Assembly (NCBI RefSeq): GCF_008831285.2
Contig: NC_045139.1
Location: 8,836,204 to 8,900,203 of the forward strand
Origin: Nymphaea colorata
Lineage: Eukaryota; Streptophyta; Magnoliopsida; Nymphaeales; Nymphaeaceae
Direction of reading: 5' to 3'
Length of the DNA: 64,000 nt
Positions 33,765 to 46,071 of this stretch are shown piece after piece (position 1 is the stretch's first letter; each line of letters begins with the position of its first letter). The notes below the pieces were generated by a model, which had not been told where the DNA came from, did not search any database, and was given only the letters and a program-made list of their open reading frames with translations. A program made the translations under genes and the position numbers.

Positions 33765-35042
33765 GTAAACTCCCCATTCCTCCCTCTTTATCTTGTTTTT
33801 TCAGCAGCATCCTAGAAAGCCCCTCATTTCCAGCAACTTGTTTCGGTGGAGGCAGGAGGCTGGTTCATTTCTCAGCGATTCTTCCATCCGTACATGATGG
33901 GCACTTATATTTTCTTCAATTTGTTTTGAGAAGATGACCCTCACTTGCTTATACGACAGGCCTATTTTCTCTAGATCGTATAGCTACAAAAACCAGGCAG
34001 ACAACTTGCATATAAGTTTATGATTCCAGAAACCGGACTTAGACAGATAGAAAGGATTAGGATTTCTTACTGTTTTGATAGGTTATGGTGATTGTTCTCC
34101 AGATTGAGAATGTAAATGTAATCTGCCCTTTTCTGTCCAATACCCTTTACAAAGGAGAGCAATACCTGTACAGGAGAATCTAGGGGCTTAATTTTTATTG
34201 GTCTTAAGAAGCTTACCTTAAAGCCCACTAGCTCCTTTCTGTAATTGGAAAAGGCACGAAAAAAGATTAATCTCAGAAAACGAGAAACGTAGGTGTGCAT
34301 TTAAACAGGCAAGCAGTCAGACATATTGTTTTGAACCATGGATTTGTGCCAAGGCAGAGCTTGGAAAGGAAAATGATCCTCCGTTTGCAAGCTATGGGGG
34401 ATGAATAGGCTTTATATACCTGCAATGCTATTGTACCGTGCAACGAAGAGTCCTTTCTCTCCGGTCATTTCATAGTAGGTTGCTCCCTTGATCTTGTAGG
34501 CCTCAAGTTTACTCTCATCTTCATTTCTATATGCGAACAAGTCCCTCGGTGAATTTCTAAATCTCTATTTATGTTTAACTAGAGATGCCATATTGACGGT
34601 TATAGCTATTTGATAGTTGTTTTCTGTTTTTTTTTTCTTGCTATTCTTTACTACGGTAAATAGCCTATCTGAATATGAAGGTACTGCCATCTTGTCTCTC
34701 AATTTGTTGTTTTTGAAGTATCAGATATTTTATGTCAGTTTTTCTACAGAGGATAAAGCCATCAAACCTGTTGCATATAAGTGGTTAGGATCACTGTGTA
34801 ATGGGTACCCACTTTTTTTTTTTTTGAGAAAAATTCCTCAGGTGCCAAAAACCAAGGAAATTTTCTTCCTCTCCAGCTAACGTGCCTCGGGATTTGGAAA
34901 AGGTGTAACTTTCTCCTGTTGTACAATCTTCTACAATGTTCCTGGATTTTTTTTTTCTAGAATTTTTTTTTCCAGGAAGAAAATTTCAAGGCCATCAAAA
35001 ACTACTCGAAACTGGTTCTGTCTTCAGTATAATTTCCCACTC

Positions 35043-35045
<3 letters not shown>

Positions 35046-35116
<71 letters not shown>
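35046..35116. repeat. (AT)n microsatellite close to a 3' splice site
   Basis: About 70 bp of uninterrupted AT, ending about 50 bp before the acceptor that precedes the S18 coding start. It lies where the branch point and polypyrimidine tract of the 5' UTR intron would be expected. Confidence 0.95.
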
Positions 35117-35117
<1 letters not shown>

Positions 35118-35176
35118 GGCTTCAGTTTTTCTTGTCCTAATGGTTACAGTCTAATCTGTTCTTTTTAGGCTCAGGA

Positions 35177-38100
35177 ATGAGACTTAGTTCCATGATGTTG
35201 TTGCGTTGGAGCAAATGTCTACGACAAAGTGATAGTTCATGTGCAATTAGAACTCTGTTCACCAGCCGTCAGTCTGGTTAGTAGCATTTCGATCAAGCAA
35301 GTACTTTTGTTTACTAATTTTCTCTAATTGTGATCTGGTCATTAATTTTCAGAGAACTGTATTAAAGATGGATTTTTCTTTTGTTTCTTACATTTTGATC
35401 TTTTGATAATTTAAGCCAAAGAGGTCAAATCTTACTTTGTCTAGGTTTCACTATGAAACTCAATATTGATTTACTAGTAGGCCTATATTTACCTGAAGTC
35501 ATCATCCTTAGTGCAGACTTCCATGACATGGTTTGAATAAGAATTAGGGTTGTCCCAAGAATGCATATGTATGTCATCTCCAACGTGATTTGTTGGATTG
35601 GCAGAAGCAAAAGCTTATTGTCGTTGGAATGATGGGGAACATTCTAATGTAAGAGAATTATGAATTGATTGCCGTGAGAATATACATGATGATGGTAGCA
35701 CCATGTATGTTAATACAATCATAATCTAAAAATTTACTGCCAGAGGATTCTTACTTGGTCTTACCATCAGCTCTATGGGATACCGACTTTACCATTTTTT
35801 TTTTTTGTCTAAATGAGCATCTGTTTTGAGAGTTTTAAGTTGCAGACTTGCAGTATTCTTTGTGGATTCCACTCCGTTTGGTGGTCTGATGGTTTTGATA
35901 ACTAATCTTATAGTTGCTTGGGGAAGTGTTCTTTGCCATTTCCACCAGAATTTTGTTTGGGAAGGAAGTTCATTTGTATGCTCAGTATGGTATTTAGTAG
36001 CTACTAGTTCCGAGTGTGCTATGTTGTCAAGGTGCCCAGGCTGACGTAGGCGAGCCTAGGCAAAAAAATTGCGACCAATTTTTTTTTTTTTAGTTATGTT
36101 AATATGTCAAGTTATTTTGATTAACTATTACTAATATTTGAAATGTGGAGAGCAGTAATATAACATGCATAATCAACTTAAACAATCAAAAATTAATTGT
36201 TGACTTCATTGAATATGCAAAATCAATAGGAGAAGGTTAACCTTACTCATTAAACGTAATCTATTACAAAAAGAAAAAAAAAATCTAATCTCTAGAATAA
36301 GGAATGTAAATCTGCAAGAAGGCTTTAATCTGTTTGTACTTAAAGAAAGACATAATATAATAAAAAAGACTAACAATACATAATAGTATACATATAAGTA
36401 CACAACAGTAACAATACATATAATAAGTACATAACGATACTAACTTGTATATGTATATATATATATATATATATAAAATATACTCAATTAAGTACACAAC
36501 AATATACTAAATTAAGTGCACGACAATATATAGTTAATTAAGAAACTTTAATTGAAAGGGAAGGTGACTTTTCACTTTTCCATGGGCTAGCCATGTTAGT
36601 GCATAGGCAGCCTAAGTGCCAGCCTAGGTGCCAGCACATATTCTGTCGCCTAAGTGGTGGACTTAGGTGATGGGCGTGGACTCATGCTTAGTCCACGCCT
36701 AAGCGAAGCCTAGGCGAGGCCTTAACAACATAGCCAGTGCGACAGTTGAAATGAGGACCTAGGGTTGCTTCCTCCAACCTAATGCTATAAATCCTATTTT
36801 CCATGTTCCAAACATATTCTGGAGTTCTGGATTCCATAGAGAAAACATTAAAAACACTTCTATCAGTGAAATTGCTGAATCCCCATGTCTGCAGTTGCAT
36901 CCATGTGCCATTGCTTATCAGAGGGTTTGATCCATCTATTTCTGTTAGCTGGGTCCTTGCGTCAATACTATCATTGATGTCATCGCATGCACAAAGATCG
37001 TTCTATTCAATGCTACAAGGAATACATTCTCACAATTCGTTTAGATGAAACTTTTGCATCATTTTCTAATCTCCTTTATAGTAAAAAAGTTTCATTTCAT
37101 TCTGTGCAATGCAAGCTTAGTCTTGTCACCAGTTATATGTTTTTGCATTTTTATATGTTTCTAGTTATGGAAATCAATGTTGTCACTGGGGTATTGTATT
37201 GTGTATCGGTTGGGCCAGCTTATACTCCGTATCGTAATGTATCGTAAATGTACTGTAACGTATCGTAAAATTGATTTTTAATTAAGAATCATGAAAAATC
37301 AGGAAAACTCAAGAAAAATAGCCAAAACATCAAAAAAATTAAGAACAATGTATTTCCTATAAAAAAAAAAACTCATCACACATAAAGCACATTAATGATT
37401 CATCATTCACCATTCATCATTCATAAACCATAGGCATATATAACAACAACAAATTCAAAAAATGAAAAGTTTGACTATATATTCAAAATAACTTATTAAA
37501 ACATTCATGATCTATCACAAGTTTAAAGAGCATCTATCACATATGAGTTTAGACTTTAGAGTGTTGTGGCGTTTAGTAAACTACGTTGCGAGTTCATCAA
37601 ATCGATGGTTTCTTCCTCAAATCAGCATTTTTTTGGAGAAACCAGCAAAATCTCTCCCTCTCACAGGCTTTAGAGAAGTTTAGAGAGAGGGAGAGAGGGT
37701 CTCGGTTTAAAAGAATGAAGCAAAAAGGGACCTCAGGCTCCTTTTTTAAACTTTGACCCCATGTCATAAGATACAAGGTGTATTGTGTGTATCTACTGAT
37801 ACAGCTCCTGTATCGTATGATACACCCGATACAGGTGCCATACGTAGGCGTATCTCGTATCAACCGTATCGTCTAGGTTTTCTTCACCCAGACGAGTCGT
37901 ATTGTATGATACAGATAACACTGATGGAAATAAATGACTTTTTTGCTTTTTCCTATTGTTCTAGTTATGGAAATAAATGAATATTTTACCCATTCTTGGA
38001 CTTTAGTCATCTTCCCCTTCTGCATTTTTTTTTCCCATATATGTTAGCCCTGAGTCCTTTTACTTGGTTGTGAAATTCTTTCACCAGGTAGCAACACGTC

Positions 38101-41100
38101 AGACAGTGGAACTAATAACCTAGGTGAGAGTGTAGAATCTGCATATGATTTTACACAGAGAATATTTGGAGGATTCGGTGATAGCACTTCAGAAACAGAT
38201 CCCTTTTATCAGAAATTGGACAGGTTGGAAAAGGCACGTGGAAGGGCTGGATTTGGTTCAAGACGCAACAATGGATACAGTTCAGGATTTCAAAATACAG
38301 ATGATATGGAGACTTTTGATACGTTGTCAGATGGAATGGATGGCAAGTTGAAGAAGGCTGCCATGTCGTATCCTTACAGTGATGAGATCAAGAACGACGA
38401 TTATGCATTCAGGCCAGATGTGAATTTTAGGCAGGGCGTGACATATACTGTCAAGGTATACATACATGAAGCTTCTGTCTTTTTTTTTTTTTCAGCTTTA
38501 CACTAATCCAAAATTTATGTTCTATACAAACCATGGCATGGCAAAGGTGAAAACACAAAATAATGTTTGATGGTTTTCTTCAGTTTACGTTGTTTATCAT
38601 AAAAGAATCAGCAGATATTGAAGTACTCAAGACAAATACATATTTTTTATCTAAATTCTGATATTTTCCATATTTTATGGTTCACTCAAATGAGAGCAAT
38701 GGTGTTTCTGCATTTCATCTGTTGACATTTCCTGGGTTTATGGGTATATGTATGTCTATGCATGTGTACGGTCTATAAAGTATATGGATTGTGGAAAGGT
38801 ATGAAACTTATGGACCACTGCCCATCATCCATTGCATGAGATTTGATGAATAAAATCTCAAAAGTGAAAGGTGAAGAAAAGGTGTGGGCGTTTGAATTTG
38901 TAGCACACCGGAACTGCCTCTATCTCAAGAATGGGAGATGAAGAAAAAACATAAGCAGTTTGGACATGTCACCAATTTGAATGTGCTTGCCATTTTTTCA
39001 TCTCCCACTTTTGAGATCCCATCCATTAGATCTCACATGATAGGTGATGGACTGTGGTCCATACAGTTCATGCTGGGGGCCCTATAAAATGGTTCAGAAA
39101 GTAGGTACAGTAGGTCAACGTTGGATAGGCACGATTCATGCATACAAACATACATTCTAGATAGGAAACTCAAGGGACTTCATACAAATGCTGGAAGCTC
39201 CTACATTTCAATAGGAGGTAGGACAAAAAATCAAACAATTCCAAAATGGTGGGTTGGGCCAAAGTTGCATGGAAAGCATTCTTCCAACTGTCTTAACCAG
39301 ATAAACTGGACAAACTAAAACTCACTTGTGGAAGGCCAGTCATGTGCATGAGAAATTATCTTCAACAGCTATCTCATCATTATGCGTATTTGAAATTGCT
39401 CAACTTTGTCTACAAACAAAATGAATAGCTTATGAACGTTATGAATTGTAATTTAGGTCATTGTCTGTTATCAGAATCAGCCTATCTGAATCAAATCCTT
39501 GGCAAATCAATTCAATTCTACAGCCAACTCAAAGGCACCATGCATCCACTTTTAACTACTTTTAAAATATTTTGAGTTTTTTGTACTTTACATTAATAAA
39601 ATTTGCACATTTTTTTCTATTTAGCTTTCTGAAAAATATTTTTTTAAATATTTTGGGCAACTCACATCACAACTGATTCAGCTGAATGGTGAATCAGCTG
39701 ATTCACCGAATCAGCATCCCTTCAGTTCACAGACTGATTTTTCCAACACTTGTGTGCACGCGTGATTGATTATTGCACAAATAATGTATATCACTATGTT
39801 CAATGTGAACTAATGTGAACTGCCTTCAGTCATTGATATGAAAATCTGTTCACAAAAAGAAGTGTTCAATTTCCCATAAGAAAAGGATATCTCTCAATTT
39901 TTTTGGCAGTTCTGTGAACTGGAAAAAGGGCAGTTCACATTAGTTTACCAATGATTGTCCCTTTCTAAAGCTGGAACATGACAAAATATAGACTAATTTT
40001 AATCAAATAAATTTTAGTGGTAAAGTGATAAATGCTATAATAATGCCTTCAGCTTTTATTTTCTAATAAGAAATAATTATAATACATTTGGGTCTTCACT
40101 GTAGAAAACTCACCATGGTTTCATGACCACATTGTGCCTATCCTTGTTTGATTTTCAATTTGGAGAACATCTTTTTCTGACAAGGTATTTACTATTTTCT
40201 GATTACAGCACTTGTTTGTGTTAGCCTTATCGGTAACTGGCCTACGTGTGTTGAATGTGACTAATAACCCCAAATGTCTATTTATACTAAACCTTCTTTG
40301 TGAATGTTAAGGCCACTTGATACTGGTGTAATGATGATCATTTTGCCTTTACTCAGGATCTTGATCTTACAAAACCAGGTGTTCAGAAGCGTGCCCCCAG
40401 GGAGGAGTTTGAAACAACGACTGAGGAGGTCTTAAGAAAAGCGGATTTTCGGGTATATCTCTTTTCTTGAGCTGATAAAGATTCCAGGAGTTTTCACCTT
40501 CTTTCCTCACTGATGAATAATAGCTTCTTATGGGTGCAGAAGTTGAGATTTTTCACTTTATGGGGGATTGAGCAACCTTTTATGTCTGGTCAGATTTTTT
40601 TGGCCAGTGTATTTTTTTTTGTTGGACTAGCGAAATTCTTCTGAAACTTTAGCTGCTAAACTCAGTCAGGGATATATATAAACTGGAGGTTGGAATCTGA
40701 TCTAATATTATCGTGAATATGAAAGGTGATGGTTTAGGTATGCCAAAGTTGGGCTTCCCTCACTTTGCAGACACTGAATTTGGGTTCCCCATGTGACTTC
40801 CACCTGTTTTCAGGCTGAAGCTTTTATGATTCGAGGATTTTAGATCTGGCTCATCTTGCATGCTGGGCCTGGTGTCATATCCAATTCTCTAGTTGTTTAT
40901 CCTATGGTTTATCATGCTATTTGGGTGCAGATCCCAGTTCATCGTGGTTGGCAAAACCTGATTTGTTCATGGGCCTGTAAGTGTTATATAAAGTATAAAA
41001 AACATTATTCCACATTTTTAGTTACTTGCGTATTGTTCATAGGCTGTGAACAGGGCAGATCTGCCCTCATGATTTGACCTGGGTGAATGGATCAATGCTT

Positions 41101-41590
41101 ATTTGATTTGGCATCTGGAGAGGAGTCCCAGTTGAAGAAGCCATGTATTTGAAGCTTGTTTTAGTATTTTGATTGGCAGAATGAAGTCAATCTGTGCTTA
41201 CATACTCATAAACCCTTTTGCAGAATGTCAGATTCCTTTCCAATTTCATCACTGAAGCTGGAATTATTATCAAAAGGAGCAAGGTCAGCTACCCAAATAC
41301 TTGGTTAGCAGGAAAACATGTAATAAAGTGATCTTAGTTGTGTATCTGAAGTACACTTTTTTCTCTCTTTCATCTCCTTGCTGCAGACTGGTATTAGTGC
41401 CAAGGCACAGAGGCGTGTTGCTCGTGAGATCAAGACAGCTCGAGCTTTTGGCTTGATGCCCTTCACTACAATGGGAACTAAACCATTTGTTTTTGGAAAG
41501 AGCGTAGAAGATCTTGATGAAGATTATGATTTCGAGTACTTCGGAGGAAACTTTGTTGCTGGTTCTGGAAAGGGGGAAGCTGCGACCTGA
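35177..41590 (+). CDS. Organellar (probably mitochondrial) ribosomal protein bS18, 5 exons, 275 aa
   Basis: Small-subunit ribosomal protein of the bacterial S18 family. Exons: 35177-35276, 38088-38455, 40357-40452, 41224-41283, 41387-41590; 828 bp, in frame. The N-terminus (MRLSSMMLLRWSKCLRQ...) is basic with hydroxylated residues and no acidic residue in the first 18, as in mitochondrial presequences. The S18 core lies at about residues 185-245: NVRFLSNFITEAG, then TGISAKAQRRVAREIKTARA and FGLMPFT. Bacterial S18 is about 75-90 aa, so there is an N-terminal extension of about 185 residues (Gly/Asp/Ser-rich, exon 2) and an acidic C-terminal tail, DLDEDYDFEYFGG. Extended nuclear S18 proteins of this layout occur in plant mitochondria. 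Intron 1 contains two hAT-like insertions and intron 2 a foldback MITE, without disturbing the frame. Confidence 0.92.
36019..36733. mobile_element. Non-autonomous hAT-like element with CCTAGGCG arrays (S18 intron 1)
   Basis: The left end is CTATGTTGTCAAGG; the complement of the right end is CTATGTTGTTAAGG (13 of 14). The flanks CGAGTGTG (36011-36018) and CCAGTGCG (36734-36741) match at 6 of 8 positions, as expected for an aged 8-bp hAT duplication. The subterminal regions carry GCCTAGGC, CCTAAGCG and CCACGCCTAAG words in both orientations. The 715-bp AT-rich interior has no transposase. It includes a short (TA)n run at about 36447-36476. Confidence 0.78.
37175..37923. mobile_element. Non-autonomous hAT-like element with TATCGTA arrays (S18 intron 1)
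   Basis: It is flanked by a perfect 8-bp duplication, ATGGAAAT (37167-37174 and 37924-37931). The ends are CAATGTTGTCAC and, as the complement of the right end, CAGTGTTATCTG. Both subterminal regions are rich in GTATCGTA/TACGATAC words, like the element at 10527-11178, so the two belong to one family. The 749-bp insert has no transposase. Confidence 0.83.
38797..39075. mobile_element. Foldback MITE with inverted arms of about 80 bp (S18 intron 2)
   Basis: The left arm (about 38797-38880) has TATGGACCACTGCCCATCA and ATCTCAAAAGTG. The right arm (about 38990-39075) has the complementary CACTTTTGAGAT and TGATGGACTGTGGTCCATA. The arms pair along most of their length with scattered mismatches, and the transcript could form a long hairpin. 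The loop of about 110 bp is unrelated. I see no clear target duplication. Confidence 0.7.
39810..39943. repeat. Short inverted repeat in S18 intron 2
   Basis: CTAATGTGAACTGCC at 39810-39824 is perfectly complementary to GGCAGTTCACATTAG at 39929-39943. This gives a possible hairpin or a remnant of MITE ends. No other feature was recognised here. Confidence 0.75.
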
Positions 41591-44500
41591 ATGGAACTTG
41601 TGCACATGGAATAGTTTTGGGATGTTCTGACCAGCATTACAACATGGGGACAGCTGAAGGAGATACTCATGTCTTGGAGATGCAAAGTGTTGTCAGAGTT
41701 GGTGTAGGCTATGCAAATTCCTTTTTTCTCTTAGTGTATTTCTTTTGCTTTCTGTTGCTTGAGCACCTGGTTAATGATCCACTGGGTAGTAGCTCCAGCT
41801 CTTGGCAAACGAATCAACTTAAAAAAGGGAAGGAAGCATATGGTAATTTCGAACTTGGGAGATTCCTGACTGCATTTGGTAGCGGTTGGGAAGCCAGGCT
41901 CTGTGCTTATGTGTTGGCTCATAGTGCATATTCATAAAACAGGTTCAAAGGCCAAGGAACAGCTATCGGGCTTTGTTTTATAGGTTCTTTCTCATTGTAA
42001 CGAATTGTTCTACGTTCTACACTATACGTTGGATGGTAGAATCCATGGTTGGAAACGTCCGCTTGCTGGAAGGCGATACCACATAGCTTCTACCCTTTCA
42101 TTTTTCTTTCTCATCACCGGGGGTCGGGGCATTCTTTGTTAAAAGAAAGCTGTTTCGTTCAGTTTGTGGTTTCCTGTTGCTATCAAATTTGCGACATCAA
42201 TATCTTCTTCTTCCCCTTTATACGATGCGTGCATGGCCTGTTAGGCTGTCTGGTCGAACGGAAAAAGGCGACCGCTTTACTGGGCGGAACAAGCTATCGC
42301 CCTTGTCATAAGGAAGATTTTCTTGTTGGGGGCTCCTAGTAAGATAAAGTAAGAAGAGTTCCACAATCTTGCGGAGGAATAACAATTTCCCAATGAGAGC
42401 AAGGAATGGGCGAGCATCCTCCCTGCACTTTAAGATGAAAGAATATGTTTGAAAGTGCCATGTATGATCAGAAACAGAGAGGGTCAGTACCTGTTTGGCG
42501 TCTGCTGCTGGTCAAGGTCAGTTCGTCTGTTCTCAAAACTTTGGGGTAAATGTTTTGACAAACTTCCTCCAGATCCCCAGCTGTGGTTTATTTAAGGACA
42601 GGCTGAGCAAAGCTACTCAAGGGGAGACAGGCAGCCTGGGTCAGCACTCTCAAGTGATGAAGCATATCAAAGGCTTAAGAATCGGCAATCAACAACCTGC
42701 TGTTGAAACTGTCGCATGATCCTTTTGTGTTCCGCTGATATGGGATAGTATGGAATGTGAGATAGGCTAGGTTGGCTGGGATTCTAGCCAACTGAGTTTT
42801 TGGTAATATTGCCATCCAAGTTGGATTTTATTTTTGTCCTGTAAATATCTCATTTTTTGTGAATAAAAGGTTGAGGGCCTATCCCTCAGCAAATTTTCAC
42901 TGGAATGTGCCAGGTATCAAAAAGAGCGAGGAGTCAAGACTGCATTAATAATGACATCCAATACAGCGATCCTTCTGAACAATTTCTCCAAGGTTTAATT
43001 CTGAAGATCTCATAAGGGTGTGTTTGTTTCATCATGGATTTGAGATCACAGTGATCTGAGATCATCCATGGTTTTTAGGTCAGACACCTTCTTCTGACCT
43101 TAAATCCATAGTTTTCTTTACATGTAATTTGCATTTAAGATCCATAATACTAAGACCCTCAGTCTGTTTAAACTGAGAATCTTACAGTACTCACTGTTTA
43201 ATGCAGCCTTGGATATGAGAAACTAAGACTGTGAAACACTACCTAACGGATCAGCACTTCTGATACATGGTGATTTTTATTGGGAAGAAGAGAACGCAAC
43301 CCACATTAAAAAACTATTCATTTCTAAGCAACATTTATTGCCACCCACACAATGGTTAGATCAGATGCTTGTAAATTGGTTGATCAGATTGTTTAAATTA
43401 TTCAGCAACAGAAATTCGTTTAGATATCAATATGGAGGTTTGCATTTGCAGATAGAATTAGGCGCAGTCTTGCCAAACTCCCATGATCAGAATTACAACT
43501 TCATGCTTTCAACTATTCGAGCTTTCCATACATATATTCTGGTAAACAGCCAAAATCAACATCTCAGAAGACTGAATGATATATTTTTTCCCGATTCCTG
43601 CCTTTTGAAAGGCACAAAGTAGTTTGTTGTGATTCAAGAACAGAGTAACAGTTGCCTCCGTCTAAATGCAACTGACTGAATTATAAAAAATATACTGTAG
43701 GATGAGCGCGAGGCTAATTCCACTGTCCGACTGACGGCCATAGCCTTCTATCCTTCAGGGTCCAGCTTTGGGCACTATGAAAATGAAAATTTACTGTAGG
43801 ATGACTTCTTTCTGATAGTTTTTTCAGAAAAAAAAAAAGAGACCTAATTAGGACGACATTTACATCCCGAGCAGATCTGGTCATTCTCCGGATGACATTT
43901 TTAAAATGAAGCTTCATTCTTGCCTAGTTGGTATTATTCAATAACTTCAATGCAAGTGGTAAGGTTTACATTATAAACTACGTTCCTATTGCTCATGGTT
44001 CGGATTCACGTCAGATCAAGCATGCTTTTATTGATTCGACTTACTCATCAGATTTAAATTCAAATTCAGACCTTGTTCTTTAAAGTTGGATTCAGATCCT
44101 ACTGGCATAAGGTCTTTATGAGATGGGAGTCAAGATTCAAACTCCAAGGAGAATTCGTTTATGAAACTACCAAGGCTATATGGAGCCAAAAAATTTTTTA
44201 ACAAAGAGGCACTAGTTATATAATTTAGATTTTTAAGGGGCAGTTGTATGAAAATCTAAAAAACTGCCATGAAATTTTAATATAAAATAGCCATTTTTTG
44301 TGGGCATGTGTGGGCAATTGCCACACTATGCCCACACCTTCCTCTGCCCTGCAAGGCCGTCCACTCACACCATTGTCACAACCCAGTATGTTTTTTTTTG
44401 AATCATAAAGTTTGTTTTCCCAAGCATGCACTATGAACCCTGAGGGCGAGAGGCACAGGGGAAATGCCTCTCTTTGGGGTGATGGAAAAACCACTTCCCT

Positions 44501-45890
44501 TAAGAAAAAAAAAAACTAATCCAATTACATAATTAGTCCAAATCTCTTAACCAGATCCAGCAAAATGAGTTTGAGCAAGTAGACACCCTAGATTTCTTTT
44601 AAAATGTGATTTGACAAAAAAAAAAAAAAAATCTTGATCTCTCATATCCGAATGTAAGTATTTAATGTTACAATTTCCATTGCTAACATGGTTTATTTAT
44701 GGTCGACCAAAAAGCTCTCCGACTGAGCCCACTACTGACCCAACATCCACATGGACTGAACCTTCAGGCGACCCCGGCCATCATCTTTCCAGTTCACATA
44801 AAAAACGATTGTTGACTCGCTAAAGCAAATACAAAGGCTGATCCCTAGGCCTCGTTCATTTCTAAGAGAACAAATGGTTTACAGCCAAGGAATCTTCTTC
44901 TGCCGATATTAAGGTGGTTTTCCTCATATATTTTAATGAAACATTTTGAAGATAACTTTTGGGTATTGTCAACAGCCTGTTCTTTGTTGATTATACATTT
45001 TAAGCATCTCCACTCTTCCCAACAAAACACACATGGACACCTGTATCCGAATAAATATGTCCCTAGCTACCATATATTATATAAAAAATAATCAAGTGTC
45101 GTTTTCTTCTAGATTAATAATAATGGAATATAGTAAACTTTTCCTTGGATTTTTAAGTGTTACTTTTAAGCTCCCAAATGCAGGCCAACTTGCTTACATC
45201 ACTACCAAGGAATTTAGACAGAGTCATGACAATTATTAGGGATGTCAATGGACAAGCCTGAATTGGAATAGCGTTATTTTTACTTTTTTTTTTATATATA
45301 TATATTTGAATTCAATTTAAATCGGAATTTGGAAGAGTCTAGTATCATATATGAATCTGAATTTTATTTACAATCTGAACCAGATCCAAATATGATGCTT
45401 AGATTTACATTCAATCCGAATCTGATTTTTAAATACACAACCAGGATTAATGTTAGTAACACCACTTTGGCATCCGCTGATTTTGGAATTTGAAGCAGTG
45501 TCATCAGAATCGGCTTGAATCAGTTTGAACAGTAGCAGAAGTAAGTATAGGCTGATGTGGGACACTGCCTGTACCATTCTACAAAAAATGACCCTATTTA
45601 AACATTGACACCTTTGTCATTTTTGTTTATTGATATATAAATGCTCTTTAAAATTTAAAATCTATACTTATAATGTTCTTTAACTAAAAATATTTGACAA
45701 ATTGTATCTCTTTTACGTGAGCAAGAGGTTTACAACCTATCATTCAACGTTCTGACCCCTGAAATCATTCAGAGTTCTGAGCCCTGAATGCCTATCAGTC
45801 TCTTGCCTCAGAAATTTTAAGCTATTTCAACTTTAGTGATGACAATGGTATACCCTCCAACTTAAATGTCACAATTCACAAGTGAGATAT
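41591..45890. other. 3' flank of the S18 gene and gene-free sequence
   Basis: Probable 3' UTR sequence follows the stop; an AATAAA occurs at 42862. Near 43018 a GGTGTGTTTGTTTCATCATGG stretch and a palindrome AGATCACAGTGATCT (about 43046-43060) suggest a decayed MITE without a second end. Around 45240-45440 short AATCTGAATTT-type words hint at another degraded repeat. No exon was recognised. Confidence 0.4.
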
Positions 45891-45893
45891 TAC

Positions 45894-46071
45894 ATGTTAG
45901 CTTGAATATCAAGAGTGATAACAAATTGCATCTCTTTGAAAATGAAAGCAAGTGAGATCAGGTTAAAATCTTTCCTGCCAAGTGAAATGTTAGCTTGAAT
46001 ATCACAAGTGATGACAAATTGCATCTCTTTGAAATTGAAAGCAAGTGAGATCAGGTTAAAATCTTTCCTGC
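45894..46071. repeat. 93-bp tandem duplication
   Basis: Copy 1 (45894-45986) and copy 2 (45987 to about 46071) both contain ATGTTAGCTTGAATATCA, CAAATTGCATCTCTTTGAAA and GTGAGATCAGGTTAAAATC. They differ at only a few positions, so the duplication is fairly recent. Confidence 0.93.

Noticed and set aside
41617-42719. Several open frames downstream of the S18 stop
   Set aside because: None shows a domain or splice pattern; most likely 3' UTR and intergenic sequence.
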